Under the pieces are notes generated by a model. It made no database searches. It saw only the letters and a program-made list of their open reading frames with translations, and was not told where the DNA came from. This document shows positions 10,329 to 20,607 of a stretch of DNA of 43,681 nucleotides, piece after piece (position 1 is the stretch's first letter; every line of letters starts with the position of its first letter). Location of the stretch: assembly GCA_019694595.1 (NCBI GenBank), contig JAIBBQ010000032.1, forward strand, positions 1 to 43,681. Reading direction: 5' to 3'. Both the position numbers and the translations under genes were made by a program. Source of the DNA: Myxococcaceae bacterium. Lineage in GTDB: Bacteria > Myxococcota > Myxococcia > Myxococcales > Myxococcaceae.

Positions 10329-10365
10329 GGAGGGTTGGCCCGCTGCGTAATAAAGAGAGGGCAAC

Positions 10366-13203
10366 ATGTCGAACCCTCAGGACTCCTTCCTCACTGGCTC
10401 GAACATCGACTTCATCGAGGCGCAGTACCAGCGCTTCCTGGACGACCCCAAGAGCGTCGACGCCACCTGGGCCGACGCCTTCCGCGCCATCGCCCCGTCG
10501 GGCCGGCCGCTGATCATCGACGGCCTCAAGCTCGACACCCCGAAGCGGCGCGGCCCGGCCGACGCCTTCGTCCAGAACGCGGCCGGCGTGGTGGCCGCCG
10601 AGAGCATGGGGCTGCAGGGCAAGGTCGACCAGACCGTCTTCGCCTTCCGCCTGCGCGGGCACCTGCTCGCCCAGCTCGACCCGCTCGGCGTGCCGCGCCC
10701 CACGCTCAAGCACGTGGCCGACCTGGGCATGGTGAGCGAGCAGCACTTCACCCCTGCCGAGCTCGACGCGCTGGTGGATTCCCAGTTCGTCTTCGACGAG
10801 CCCCGCGTGCCGCTGCGCCGGGTGCTCGACCGCCTGCGCAAGACGTACACCCAGCACATCGGCGTGGAGTTCATGCAGCTGCTCGACAGCGAGCGCCGGC
10901 GCTGGCTCCAGCTGCGCATGGAGCGCAGCGAGAACCGCACCGGCTTCGAGGCCCAGGACCGCCTGCGGCTGCTCACGTCACTGAGCCGCGCCGAGGCCTT
11001 CGAGACCACCATTCACACCAAGCAGCAGGCGGCCAAGCGCTTCTCGGTGGAAGGCGGCGAGAGCCTCATTCCCATGCTCGACGAGCTCATCGAGGCGGGC
11101 GCCGAGCTGGGCATCCGCGAGGTGGTCTTCGGCATGGCGCACCGCGGCCGGCTCAACATGCTCGCCAACGTGCTCGGCAAGCCCGCGGCGGAGATCTTCA
11201 GCGAGTTCGCGGGCCCCGCCGACCCCACCGCGTACCTGAACCGCGGCGACGTGAAGTACCACATGGGCTACTCGAGCGACCGGGTGACGCGCAGCGGCGC
11301 CAAGGTGCACCTCACGCTCGCCTTCAACCCCAGCCACCTCGGTGTGGTGCACCCGGTGGTCGAAGGCCGCGTGCGCGCCAAGCAGGACCGGGTGGGCGAA
11401 GGCGGCAAGCACGCCATCCTTCCGCTCGTGGTGCACGGCGACGCGGCGTTCGCCGGGCAGGGCCTGGTGGCGGAGACGCTCAACCTCTCGGGCCTCGCCG
11501 GCTACGACACCGGCGGCACCATCCACATCGTGGTGAACAACCAGCTCGGGTACACCACCGAGGCCGACCAGGGCCGCACGTCGATCTACTGCACGGCCAT
11601 CGCGCAGATGCTCGACATCCCCGTCTTCCACGTGAACGGAGACGACCCCGAGGCGTGCATTCACGTGCTGCGCATGGCGACCGAGTACCGCCAGCGCTTC
11701 CACACCGACGTGGTCATCGACCTGGTGTGCTTCCGCAAGTACGGCCACAACGAAGGCGACGTGCCCGACTTCACCCAGCCCAAGATGTACGAGCTCATCC
11801 GCGCCCATCAGACGGTGCGGCAGCTCTACGCCGCACAGCTGGTGAAGGACGGACAGCTGACGGCCGAGCAGGCCGCGCAGGTGCACGCCGACTCCGAGAA
11901 GCTCTTCTCCGACGCCTTCGCCAAGGCCCGGACCGACAAGCTGGTGAAGGACCCGTCGGCCAACCTGGGCATCTGGGCCAAGCACCGCGGCGGCGCCGAC
12001 GCCGACTCCCCCCAGGTGACGACCGGCCTGCCGCTGGAGACGCTCAAGCCGCTCCTCGCCCAGCTCGCCGCGGTGCCCGACGGCTTCACGCTCCACCCCA
12101 ACGTGATGCGGGTGGTCATCGAGAAGCGCGTGAAGATGGTCGAGGGCACCGAGAACCTCGACTGGGGCGCCGCGGAGATGCTCGCCTACGCCACCCTCGC
12201 CACCTCGGGCACCGTGGTGCGCCTCACCGGCCAGGACACCGAGCGCGGCACCTTCGCCCACCGCCACGCGGTGCTCCACGACATGAAGACCGGCCGCACT
12301 GCGTTCCCGCTCGGCAAGCTCAAGGCCGGCCAGGCGCGCGCCGAGGTCATCAACAGCCCGTTGAGCGAGATGGCCTGCATGGGCTTCGAGTTCGGCTACT
12401 CGCTCGACTACCCCGACGCGCTGGTGGCGTGGGAAGCCCAGTTCGGCGACTTCGCCAACAACGCCCAGGTGATGATCGACCAGTTCATCGTCGCCGCCGA
12501 GGACAAGTGGCGCCGGCTCACCGGCCTCACGCTCCTGCTGCCGCACGGCTACGAAGGCGGCGGCCCGGAGCACTCCACCGCGCGGCCCGAGCGCTTCCTC
12601 GAGCTGGCCGCGGAAGACAACCTCCAGCTCTGCTACCCGTCGACCGCGGCGCAGTTCTTCCACCTGCTGCGGCGCCAGGCGATGCGCAGCATTCGCAAGC
12701 CCCTGGTGGTGATGCTCCCCAAGAGCCTGCTGCGCCTGCCGGAGGCGGCCTCGCCGTGGAGCGCCTTCACCCAGGGCACCTACCAGCGGGTGCTGGGCGA
12801 GACGAACCCTGCGGTGGCGGCGGCCTCGGCGCGCAAGCTCATCCTCTGCAGCGGAAAGGTCTACTTCGACCTGCTGGCGGCGCGGGAGAAGGCCAAGCTC
12901 ACCGACATCACCATCGCCCGGCTCGAACAGACCTACCCGCTGCCCACCCCCGAGCTGCAGGCGCTCCTCAAGGCGCACTCGAGCATCAAGGAAGTCACCT
13001 GGGTGCAGGAGGAGCCGAAGAACGGCGGGTCCTGGCGCTTCCTCCACGAGCCGCTCGCGGCCCTCGTCGGCGAACACCCGAAGAAGCCGACCCTCACCTA
13101 CGTGGGGCGGCCGGAGAGCGCCAGTCCGGCGACCGGGTACATGAACGCCCACACCTACGAGCAGAATCTGCTGGTGGATCAGGCGCTCGCGAAAGGAAGC
13201 TAG
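10366..13203 (+). CDS. sucA: 2-oxoglutarate dehydrogenase E1 component
   Basis: The thiamine-diphosphate-dependent E1 subunit of the TCA-cycle 2-oxoglutarate dehydrogenase complex; it decarboxylates 2-oxoglutarate and reductively succinylates the lipoyl group of E2. The 945-aa length matches the family. The N-terminal E2-binding helix region ([17 protein letters not shown]) is followed by [16 protein letters not shown], the active-site segments YHMGYSSDR and NPSHLG, and the ThDP/Mg site [10 protein letters not shown]...[16 protein letters not shown] and the C-terminal transketolase-like pyrimidine part are intact. The ATG is preceded by AGAGAGG. The sucB gene follows after 4 bases. Confidence 0.98.
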   Translation: MSNPQDSFLTGSNIDFIEAQYQRFLDDPKSVDATWADAFRAIAPSGRPLIIDGLKLDTPKRRGPADAFVQNAAGVVAAESMGLQGKVDQTVFAFRLRGHLLAQLDPLGVPRPTLKHVADLGMVSEQHFTPAELDALVDSQFVFDEPRVPLRRVLDRLRKTYTQHIGVEFMQLLDSERRRWLQLRMERSENRTGFEAQDRLRLLTSLSRAEAFETTIHTKQQAAKRFSVEGGESLIPMLDELIEAGAELGIREVVFGMAHRGRLNMLANVLGKPAAEIFSEFAGPADPTAYLNRGDVKYHMGYSSDRVTRSGAKVHLTLAFNPSHLGVVHPVVEGRVRAKQDRVGEGGKHAILPLVVHGDAAFAGQGLVAETLNLSGLAGYDTGGTIHIVVNNQLGYTTEADQGRTSIYCTAIAQMLDIPVFHVNGDDPEACIHVLRMATEYRQRFHTDVVIDLVCFRKYGHNEGDVPDFTQPKMYELIRAHQTVRQLYAAQLVKDGQLTAEQAAQVHADSEKLFSDAFAKARTDKLVKDPSANLGIWAKHRGGADADSPQVTTGLPLETLKPLLAQLAAVPDGFTLHPNVMRVVIEKRVKMVEGTENLDWGAAEMLAYATLATSGTVVRLTGQDTERGTFAHRHAVLHDMKTGRTAFPLGKLKAGQARAEVINSPLSEMACMGFEFGYSLDYPDALVAWEAQFGDFANNAQVMIDQFIVAAEDKWRRLTGLTLLLPHGYEGGGPEHSTARPERFLELAAEDNLQLCYPSTAAQFFHLLRRQAMRSIRKPLVVMLPKSLLRLPEAASPWSAFTQGTYQRVLGETNPAVAAASARKLILCSGKVYFDLLAAREKAKLTDITIARLEQTYPLPTPELQALLKAHSSIKEVTWVQEEPKNGGSWRFLHEPLAALVGEHPKKPTLTYVGRPESASPATGYMNAHTYEQNLLVDQALAKGS

Positions 13204-13207
13204 GGAA

Positions 13208-14413
<1,206 letters not shown>

Positions 14414-14539
14414 AACCAGCGCGGGGCGGCTCGACTTGCGCGCGGGAGCCGCTCTAGGCTCCTCGACCGTCTTTCGGCACAAGAAGCGCGGGGGACCCGG
14501 CGGTGTTTTCGCCGTCGGTTTCGAAGAGGAAGAGACGAA

Positions 14540-14743
14540 ATGGCGACTGGTACCGTGAAGTGGTTCAACGACGCGAAGGGCTTCGGGTTCATCGTGCAGG
14601 ACGGCGGCGGCGAAGATGTCTTCTGCCACCACACCGCCATCCAGATGGATGGGTTCCGCACCTTGGCCGAAGGTCAGAAGGTGCAGTTCGACGTGGCCCG
14701 GGGCCCCAAGGGCCTGCAGGCGCAGAACGTTCGCGCGGCCTGA
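14540..14743 (+). CDS. Cold-shock protein (CspA family)
   Basis: A 67-aa single cold-shock domain that binds single-stranded RNA and DNA. RNP1 (KGFGFI) and RNP2-like (EDVFCHH, with Cys replacing the usual Val) are present, and the opening [15 protein letters not shown] is diagnostic. The ATG has a purine-rich leader with GAGGA about ten bases upstream, and a ~125-base untranslated gap separates it from sucB. Such leaders often carry thermoregulatory structure, but no defined cold box was recognised. A strong terminator follows 38 bases after the stop, so it is probably a single-gene transcript. Confidence 0.96.
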   Translation: MATGTVKWFNDAKGFGFIVQDGGGEDVFCHHTAIQMDGFRTLAEGQKVQFDVARGPKGLQAQNVRAA

Positions 14744-14781
14744 TTCCGCGTCGCCCCTACTCCGGGGCACTCGCTGAGAAT

Positions 14782-14819
14782 AAGCCCGGCACTCTCTTCG
14801 AGAGCGCCGGGCTTTTTTC
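14782..14819 (+). terminator. Intrinsic terminator after the cold-shock gene
   Basis: Arms AAGCCCGGC (14782-14790) and GCCGGGCTT (14806-14814) pair perfectly. An inner CTCTC/GAGAG stem extends the hairpin to a 3-base TTC loop with one A:C mismatch between stems, and TTTTTT follows. On the minus strand the hairpin could also stop the convergent TRAP operon, although the T-tract there is weak. Confidence 0.9.
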
Positions 14820-14827
14820 TGCTCTCT

Positions 14828-14874
14828 GTCTTCGCGAGGGCGCTGCCCGCGAAGACGGCGGGGCTCACGCCCCG
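14828..14874. other. Two further hairpins in the cold-shock/TRAP convergent gap
   Basis: The first hairpin pairs GTCTTCGC (14828-14835) with GCGAAGAC (14849-14856) and continues through GGGC/GCCC to a 3-base loop, with a 2-base bulge. The second pairs CGGGGC (14859-14864) with GCCCCG (14869-14874). Neither has a T-tract. They lie 3' of the leftward TRAP operon and may protect or end its transcript. Confidence 0.4.
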
Positions 14875-14943
14875 TCCCACGGGTGGAGGGCTCGGGGCTC
14901 TCGCCCGGCGCCGTCCAAGGAAGAGGTGGTCGCGAAGATCGCC

Positions 14944-14960
14944 GCGCCTTCAGGAGGCGC
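14944..14960 (-). other. Hairpin just downstream of the TRAP operon stop
   Basis: GCGCCT (14944-14949) and AGGCGC (14955-14960) flank a 5-base loop, starting 2 bases after the QM stop on the minus strand. There is no T-tract, so it is more likely an mRNA 3'-end stabiliser than a complete terminator. Confidence 0.35.
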
Positions 14961-14962
14961 CT

Positions 14963-17263
14963 TCAGGGAGAGGGCGGAGCGTCCTTCAACATCTCCTTGA
15001 GGAGCGCGTCGTCGTCGGGCTCGTCCTCCGGCGCTTGCTGCGCGGCGCGCTCGGCTTCGGTGCAGGGCCTCGGGTGCAGCGTGTCTTCCTGCACGCACTC
15101 CAGCTTCCAGGCTTCGCGGGGCGGTTCGCCGCGTGCGGCGGCCTCGGTGCGCAGGCGAGCCGCTTCGCCTTCCACCCCGATGGTCGACAGCCGAGGCACC
15201 GCCATCACCAGCAGCAGACAGCCCGCCAGCACCGCCACGAAGGGCAGCACTGCCCGCGACAGCTGCGCCATCGGCACCCGGAAACGGAAGGCCGCCAGGA
15301 ACAGGTTCAGCCCCAGCGGCGGAGAGCTGAAGGCGAGCTCCAGGTTCAGCACCACCATCACCGCGAGGTGAAACGGCGAGAGGCCCGCGCGCGCCGCCAG
15401 CGGCACGATGAGCGGCACCGCCACGATGAGCGCCGTCACCCCGTCCATCAACATGCCCACCACGAACAGGAAGGCGTTGAGGAGCACGAGCACCCCGAGG
15501 CCCGAGGTCACCCCCGCACCCGCGAGCGACTCCAAGAGCCGCGTCGGCACCCGGGTGTCGATGACGTAGTTCATCAGCGCGCTCGCCATCATCAGCACCA
15601 GCACCAGCGCGCCCGCGAGCGCCAGCGCCTCGCGCACCGCCTCCGCCCGTGCCGCCCCCGGCAGCTCCTTGCGGATCCACACCAGCAACCCCAGCGCAGC
15701 GAGGAGGCCCAGCGCCGCCGCCTCCTCCAGCGCCACCACCTGCGACAGCACCAGCCCCATCAACCCGAAGAGCAGCGCGAGCTCGCCGCCCGCCCCGGCC
15801 AGCGCCCGGCCCGCGGACTTGAGCTCGAAGCGCTCCGTGGGCAGCTTCTGCTTGAGCCCCTGCCCCACCGCGAGGCCGGCCAGCGCCAGCAGCACGATGA
15901 GCCCGGGCAGCGCCGCCGCCTGGAACGCGAGCACGAAGTCCACGCCCGCCACCAGCCCGAAGACGAGCAAGGGCAGCGCCGGCGGGAAGAGCAGGCCCAC
16001 GCTCCCCGAGGTGGTCACCAGCCCCAGCGAGAAGCGCTCCGGCACCCCCTGGGCGCGCAGCAAGGGCAACATCAGCCCGCCCACCGCCACGATGGTGATG
16101 CCCGAGCCGCCTGACAGCGCGGTGAAGGCCGCGCTCGCCACCAGACACCCCACCGCGAGGCCACCCGGCATCCACCCCAGGAAGGCCCGGGACACCGCCA
16201 CCAGCCGCGCCGGCGCCTTCGAGCCCGCCAGCAGGAAGCCCAGCACCGTGAAGAGCGGAATCGTCACCAGCACCGGAGAGCCTGCGAACTGCTCTTCCAG
16301 CACCCGCGGGGCCAGCCGGTTGAGCGGCGCCCCCGCCTGCAGCCACGCCAGCGCCGCGCCCCCCGCCATCACCGAGAAGAGCGGCGCGCCGAGGAGCGCC
16401 GCGAAGAGCGCCACCGCCAGCCACGGCGACACCAGCAGCCCCGCGAGCGCGGACGCGGTCAGCGACAGCCCCAGCGGCCACGGCGTGAAGGGCGCCTCGG
16501 CGTGGCCTTCGCTCTCCGGCACGCCCACCGCCGCACCGAGCAGGAAGCGCAGCGCGAGGTAGAGGAGCCCGAGCGCCACCAGCAGGTTGAGCGACTTCAC
16601 CAGAAGCGCGCGCGGCGCCTCGGTCGGCGTCACCGTGAGCGGCGCGCGGCGCTCGCCGTCCGCCGCGCGGGGGAGCGTCACGTCGCTGCCGTAGTGCGAG
16701 CGCCAGTCACCGGCGTCGAGCCACGCGTTCCATTCCTCGGCGGTCAGCACCTGGTCCCAGCGCTCGCCCGCGAGCACGCGGGGCAACGCGCGGGCATCCA
16801 GCGCCACCTGCCGCCGCGCCAGGAAGAAGTGCCGGGACAGGCCGGCGCCCAGCCCCTGGCCCTCGAAGGCGTCCTTGGCGATGAAGTCCGCGAAGCCGTA
16901 CGCGGACGCCAGGCACACCACCGCGGCGAGCACCGCCCCCGCGCGCCGGGCGAGCTGCCGCCAGCGCCCGGGCAGCGTGCGCGTCACCACGTCGAGCGCC
17001 AGGTGACGGCCCTGCGCCGTGGCCAGCGCCGCGCCGGTGAAGGCCAGCGCCAGCGTCAGCCGGATCGGCACGCCGCGCAGCCCGCCGACGAGGGTGAGGA
17101 GCGAAGCGTCCTGCAGCCAGGCGAAGAGGTTGCCCGCCCAGGCGCCGTGGCGCGCCAGCGCGCTCAGGCCCGCCCAGAGGGCGAGGAGCACCGCCAGCGT
17201 CCACATGAGCAGCGACCCCAGCCGCGCCTCCAGACGGGCGAGCGCGGCGTCGAGGCGCTTCAA
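14963..17263 (-). CDS. TRAP transporter fused DctQ-DctM permease
   Basis: A fused small (Q) and large (M) membrane subunit of a tripartite ATP-independent periplasmic transporter. The M part is the ion-coupled channel and Q anchors the complex. I place the start at TTG 17263, which overlaps the TGA of the binding-protein gene and gives 766 aa; an ATG at codon 20 is the alternative. Residues 1-~270 form Q with about four membrane helices, interrupted by a ~85-residue soluble insert (~145-230) containing LTAEEWNAWLDAGDWRSHYG. Residues ~285-690 form M, with SGGSGITIVAVGG and GMLMDGVTALIVAVPLIVPL typical of DctM. A soluble acidic tail with two Cys ends the protein. Confidence 0.88.
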   Translation of the reverse strand: MKRLDAALARLEARLGSLLMWTLAVLLALWAGLSALARHGAWAGNLFAWLQDASLLTLVGGLRGVPIRLTLALAFTGAALATAQGRHLALDVVTRTLPGRWRQLARRAGAVLAAVVCLASAYGFADFIAKDAFEGQGLGAGLSRHFFLARRQVALDARALPRVLAGERWDQVLTAEEWNAWLDAGDWRSHYGSDVTLPRAADGERRAPLTVTPTEAPRALLVKSLNLLVALGLLYLALRFLLGAAVGVPESEGHAEAPFTPWPLGLSLTASALAGLLVSPWLAVALFAALLGAPLFSVMAGGAALAWLQAGAPLNRLAPRVLEEQFAGSPVLVTIPLFTVLGFLLAGSKAPARLVAVSRAFLGWMPGGLAVGCLVASAAFTALSGGSGITIVAVGGLMLPLLRAQGVPERFSLGLVTTSGSVGLLFPPALPLLVFGLVAGVDFVLAFQAAALPGLIVLLALAGLAVGQGLKQKLPTERFELKSAGRALAGAGGELALLFGLMGLVLSQVVALEEAAALGLLAALGLLVWIRKELPGAARAEAVREALALAGALVLVLMMASALMNYVIDTRVPTRLLESLAGAGVTSGLGVLVLLNAFLFVVGMLMDGVTALIVAVPLIVPLAARAGLSPFHLAVMVVLNLELAFSSPPLGLNLFLAAFRFRVPMAQLSRAVLPFVAVLAGCLLLVMAVPRLSTIGVEGEAARLRTEAAARGEPPREAWKLECVQEDTLHPRPCTEAERAAQQAPEDEPDDDALLKEMLKDAPPSP

Positions 17264-18216
17264 CGCGCGGCCGCCTCGATGGCGTCGACCACCGCCGGGG
17301 TGAAGGAGCCGGCCTTGAGCTTGGCGCGCGCGGCGGCGAAGACCTTCTTCCAGGCAGCCCGCTCTTCCGGCGTCGGGTCGACCACCGTCATGCGCTTCTT
17401 GAGCCGCTCCAGCGCGGCGGCGTCCTCGGCGCGGATCCGCTCGGTGAGCGCCTTGCACGCCACCTTCGCCGTCTCCACCACCGCGGCGCGCTGCTCGCCG
17501 GTCAACGCCTTGAGCTTGTCCTTCGAGAGCACCACGCCGCCGATGTTGGGGGCCACCACCATCAGGTTCAGCTGGTCGAGCCGCGGCGACAGCTGGAGCT
17601 GCTCGGCCGCCAGCGCGGAGATGGAGAACACGTCGACGTTGCCGGCGGCGAGCTCGGGCAGCGCCTCGGGCACGCTGGTCTGCTTGGTGACCACCCCGCC
17701 CACCGCCTGGAAGACGGCGGGGAGAATCGGGTCCTCGCGCCACACCCACGGCGTGCGGCCCTTCACGTCGGCGGGCCCGCGCACCGGCTTGCCGTGCGCC
17801 ATCAGGTGGTCGAGCCCGACGTCGCCCCACCCGACCAGGGTGACGCCCTTCTCGTCGAGCGCCTTCTCGAAGCCCGGCCGCATCACCTCGCGCGCCTTGT
17901 CGAAGCTCGCCCAGTCCTCGAAGAGGCCGGGCATCTGCAGGGCGTTGATGTCGTTCACCAGCGCGCCGAGGCCGACCGCGGTGACGCAGGCCCCGTCGAG
18001 CTGGCCGGTCTTCACCTTGCCCACCTGCGCCGGCTCGTCGCCCTGGGTGCCGTTCCAGTAGATCTCCAGCTGCACCTCGCCGTGCGTCTTTTCCTTCACC
18101 GCCTTGGTCCAGACCCGCAGCACCTGGCCCCAGGGGGACTCGCGCGGCGCGATGGAGCCGATCTTCAACGTGACCGGCTCGGCGGCGAGCAGCGACAGCA
18201 GAACGAGTGACGTCAT
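17260..18216 (-). CDS. TRAP transporter periplasmic substrate-binding protein (DctP family)
   Basis: A 318-aa solute-binding protein that captures substrate in the periplasm and passes it to the QM permease. A short signal sequence (MTSLVLLSLLAAEP) precedes LKIGSIAPRESPWGQVLRVW, the usual DctP opening. LEIYWNGTQGDE, GQLDGACV, MPGLFEDWASFDKARE and TSVPEALPELAAGNVDVF are typical of the family; substrate is not predictable. The ATG at 18216 overlaps the upstream TGA (ATGA) and its own TGA overlaps the next TTG, so the three genes are translationally coupled. Confidence 0.93.
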   Translation of the reverse strand: MTSLVLLSLLAAEPVTLKIGSIAPRESPWGQVLRVWTKAVKEKTHGEVQLEIYWNGTQGDEPAQVGKVKTGQLDGACVTAVGLGALVNDINALQMPGLFEDWASFDKAREVMRPGFEKALDEKGVTLVGWGDVGLDHLMAHGKPVRGPADVKGRTPWVWREDPILPAVFQAVGGVVTKQTSVPEALPELAAGNVDVFSISALAAEQLQLSPRLDQLNLMVVAPNIGGVVLSKDKLKALTGEQRAAVVETAKVACKALTERIRAEDAAALERLKKRMTVVDPTPEERAAWKKVFAAARAKLKAGSFTPAVVDAIEAAAR

Positions 18217-19127
18217 GGGGCCCTCGCGGTGAAGCCGCAGCGGGCGAGCCGCGGCGCGCCCAGGTAGCGCAGCGCCTTCTTCCGGGCGATGGTGTTCTCG
18301 AGCCGCTGCGCGGGCAGCACGTCGCCCGCGTCGACGACTTCCTTGAGCAGCGCGCGGTACTGCGCCTCGTCGTGCGCGTTGCAGGCCCAGGCCTGCGCGT
18401 ACATCAGCTGCACGGTGAGCGCCTGGCGGTGGGTGAGCGAGAGCGCCTGCTCGAAGAGCGCCTTCGCCTGGCCGAGCTCCGCGTCGGGCGCACGTGCGTG
18501 GTAGGCGCCCAGCGCCGACAGCCCGAGGCCGTAGGCGAGCGTCGGCTCGAGTTCCACGCTGCGCTCGAGCAGCGCCACCCCCACGAAGAGGTCGGCCACC
18601 ACCTCGGGCTTCTCGGCGGCCACCCCGCCGCGCGACAGCCAGGCCGCGCCCACCCAGAGCAGCGTCTCGGCGTCTTCCTTCCCGAAGCCCTTCAGGTACG
18701 CCGCCATGGTGTCGGCGTTCTTCTGGGCGGCCGCGAAGCCGGGGCGCTTCTGTTCCAGCAGCAGGGTGCCGAAGTGCACCGCGCGCGCGTAGGCCTGCTC
18801 GGCGCGGCCCGCGTGCAGCGTCTCGCCGTCGTCGTCGCCCGCGTCCACCGCGCGCTCCCAGGCGTCCTCGATGAAGGCCGAGGCGTAGCCGGTCCACCCC
18901 TGGACCAGGAGGAACAAGCCATCCTCGTTGTCCGGCGCCAGGGTCTGCATGCCTTCGAGCTGCACCAGGCTGGAGCCCGCGCCTTCCTTGGCCACCTCGA
19001 GGTCGCTCAGGGTGTCGAAGGCCTTCGACGCGTCGCGCGTCGACTTCAGCGTGCCGTCGAGAATCATGCGGTCCAGGCAGCCGGAGAGACCGAGGGCGGC
19101 GACGAGCGCCAGGGCGAGTCGGGACAT
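18213..19127 (-). CDS. TRAP-associated TPR lipoprotein (TatT family)
   Basis: The ATG at 19127 gives 304 aa with a lipoprotein signal MSRLALALVAALGLSGC (Cys17). The rest is helical and repeat-like: GRAEQAYARAVHFGTLLLEQ, ELGQAKALFEQALSLTHRQ and MYAQAWACNAHDEAQYRALLKEVV. This matches TatT, the trimeric TPR partner of binding proteins in TPAT-type TRAP systems first described in Treponema. Its place as first gene of a TRAP operon, overlapping the binding-protein start by ATGA, strongly supports the call. It probably sits in the periplasm on a lipid anchor and helps the binding protein load ligand. Confidence 0.9.
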   Translation of the reverse strand: MSRLALALVAALGLSGCLDRMILDGTLKSTRDASKAFDTLSDLEVAKEGAGSSLVQLEGMQTLAPDNEDGLFLLVQGWTGYASAFIEDAWERAVDAGDDDGETLHAGRAEQAYARAVHFGTLLLEQKRPGFAAAQKNADTMAAYLKGFGKEDAETLLWVGAAWLSRGGVAAEKPEVVADLFVGVALLERSVELEPTLAYGLGLSALGAYHARAPDAELGQAKALFEQALSLTHRQALTVQLMYAQAWACNAHDEAQYRALLKEVVDAGDVLPAQRLENTIARKKALRYLGAPRLARCGFTARAP

Positions 19128-19288
19128 GGTCGCGCGTCCTACAGCAGAACACCTCGCGGGGGCGACCCGGTGTTGGCGGCGCAGCACACTGTCCACTCCA
19201 GGCTTCGCGTCGAACCGGCCGCACCGCTGTCAATTCAGGCGGCTGCGGGTGGCGCGCGGCGGCGCGCCGTTTGCTCAAGAAACGAGAC

Positions 19289-20023
19289 ATGAGCGTTCCC
19301 AAGGCAGTGCACCGGCTGAACCTGAACCTCCACGAGCTGAAGGCCGACAAGCAGAAGCTCGCCACCCACGTGAAGGCCGAGAAGTCGCAGCTCTCGACCA
19401 TCGCTCACCAGCAGCAGCAGTACATCGACCAGTTCCAGCACCCCTCGGCGGAGCTGACCGCCAAGGCCGCGGGGGTCCGCGCGAAGTACGACCCGCTCAT
19501 CGCCAAGGACAAGCGGGAGATCACCCACGACCGGCACGTGGCGCTCTCGCACCTCCACGCGGCCGAAGAGCGCATGGGCCTCAAGGAGACCAACCGCGAC
19601 CGCAAGGCGCTGGGGCTCAAGCCGCTCAAGCACGCGGTCTGCAACCTGAAGACCGTGCAGGGCTGCGCGAAGTACCTGCTGCAGTCGAAGAACGTCAGCT
19701 TCTGGTCGGGCCTGTCGACCGGCAGCGACCGCAAGAACCTGGAGCGGCTCGCGCGCGGCGAGAAGGCCTTCGTGCCCGCGACCGGCGGCCACGTGCGCCC
19801 CAAGCTCAAGATGATGCAGGCGCTGGTCGCGATGTCGAAGCACGGGCACATCATGATCAACGCGCTCACCGGCGGGCACCACTCGACCGGCTCCAACCAC
19901 TACCGCGGCACCGCGGTGGACCTCGACCTCAGCACCGGCAACCACTCGATGATCGAGCACATCGCCCGGCGCTACGGCGGCATCCGGAACTTCGAGACCA
20001 GCCACATCCACCTCGATTTCTAG
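19289..20023 (+). CDS. Coiled-coil protein with M15/DD-peptidase-like zinc site
   Basis: The ATG at 19289 gives 244 aa (an in-frame TTG at 19271 would add six). Residues ~8-105 are charged and helical, probably coiled coil. The C-terminal third has the zinc-site pattern of the M15/hedgehog-like D,D-carboxypeptidase fold: SNHYRGTAVDLDL (His204, Asp211) and SHIHLDF (His239 and His241). Such enzymes cut peptidoglycan peptides. No signal peptide is present, so export would need another route such as lysis, phage-tail-like particles or a secretion system. A peptide-cutting role inside the cell cannot be excluded. Neighbours give no hint. Confidence 0.8.
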   Translation: MSVPKAVHRLNLNLHELKADKQKLATHVKAEKSQLSTIAHQQQQYIDQFQHPSAELTAKAAGVRAKYDPLIAKDKREITHDRHVALSHLHAAEERMGLKETNRDRKALGLKPLKHAVCNLKTVQGCAKYLLQSKNVSFWSGLSTGSDRKNLERLARGEKAFVPATGGHVRPKLKMMQALVAMSKHGHIMINALTGGHHSTGSNHYRGTAVDLDLSTGNHSMIEHIARRYGGIRNFETSHIHLDF

Positions 20024-20087
20024 AACCAGGCGGTCGGTCCCGCCTCCGCAACCACCAAAGCGCCCTGCCGTGCGATGATGCCGCCCC

Positions 20088-20603
20088 ATGCGGTGGCTCC
20101 TGGCGCTCTCGGTGGTCCTCACGTTCGGGTGCAACGACGGCGCGGGCCCGGGCAGCGACCCGTGCAAGACGGGCAAGGACTACTGCACCGACACCCGGTT
20201 CTTCTTCTGCGACCAGGGCGTCTCGCGGGTCATCACCTGCAAGGGCAAGTGCCTCACCGTCTGCGACACCTCGATGCACTCGCTCGGTGACGGCTGCCTC
20301 GCGAGCGGCAAGCTGCGCTGCGACCCGCTCGACCAGCAGCGCGCGCTGCAGTGCCGCGACGGCGGCTACGAGGTCTACGAGACCTGCAGTGGCCCGCGCG
20401 GGTGCTTCGTGGAGAACAACGCCCTGCGCTGCGAGCTGACCGTGGGCGACAGGTGCCCCGCGAGCTCCGAAGGCCGCTACAGCTGCGACACGCTCGACAC
20501 CAACCAGATCGTCCGCTGCGTCGACGCGGGGGTCATCGGAACCCAGCGCTGCCCGGGCACCCAGAACTGCATCACCGCCGACGGCGGCCTCGCCTGCCAG
20601 TAG
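20088..20603 (+). CDS. Cysteine-rich repeat lipoprotein
   Basis: A 171-aa protein with lipoprotein signal MRWLLALSVVLTFGC (Cys15). The mature region has about 20 cysteines in three imperfect repeats of ~45-50 residues, each opening with a Gly-Asp/Ser...Cys and holding a C-x(n)-C pair around a short beta turn (GDGCLASGKLRC, GDRCPASSEGRYSC). This resembles small disulfide-rich surface modules common in myxobacteria. It is likely anchored at the outer membrane or periplasm and heavily disulfide-bonded. Its stop lies 4 bases from the convergent hotdog gene's stop. Function unknown. Confidence 0.8.
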   Translation: MRWLLALSVVLTFGCNDGAGPGSDPCKTGKDYCTDTRFFFCDQGVSRVITCKGKCLTVCDTSMHSLGDGCLASGKLRCDPLDQQRALQCRDGGYEVYETCSGPRGCFVENNALRCELTVGDRCPASSEGRYSCDTLDTNQIVRCVDAGVIGTQRCPGTQNCITADGGLACQ

Positions 20604-20607
20604 CGCC

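Noticed and set aside
10348-10353. TAATAA as a -10 box for sucA.
   Set aside because: Transcription would start inside or after the AGAGAGG ribosome site, leaving a leader of only a few bases, and no -35 is present at the right distance.
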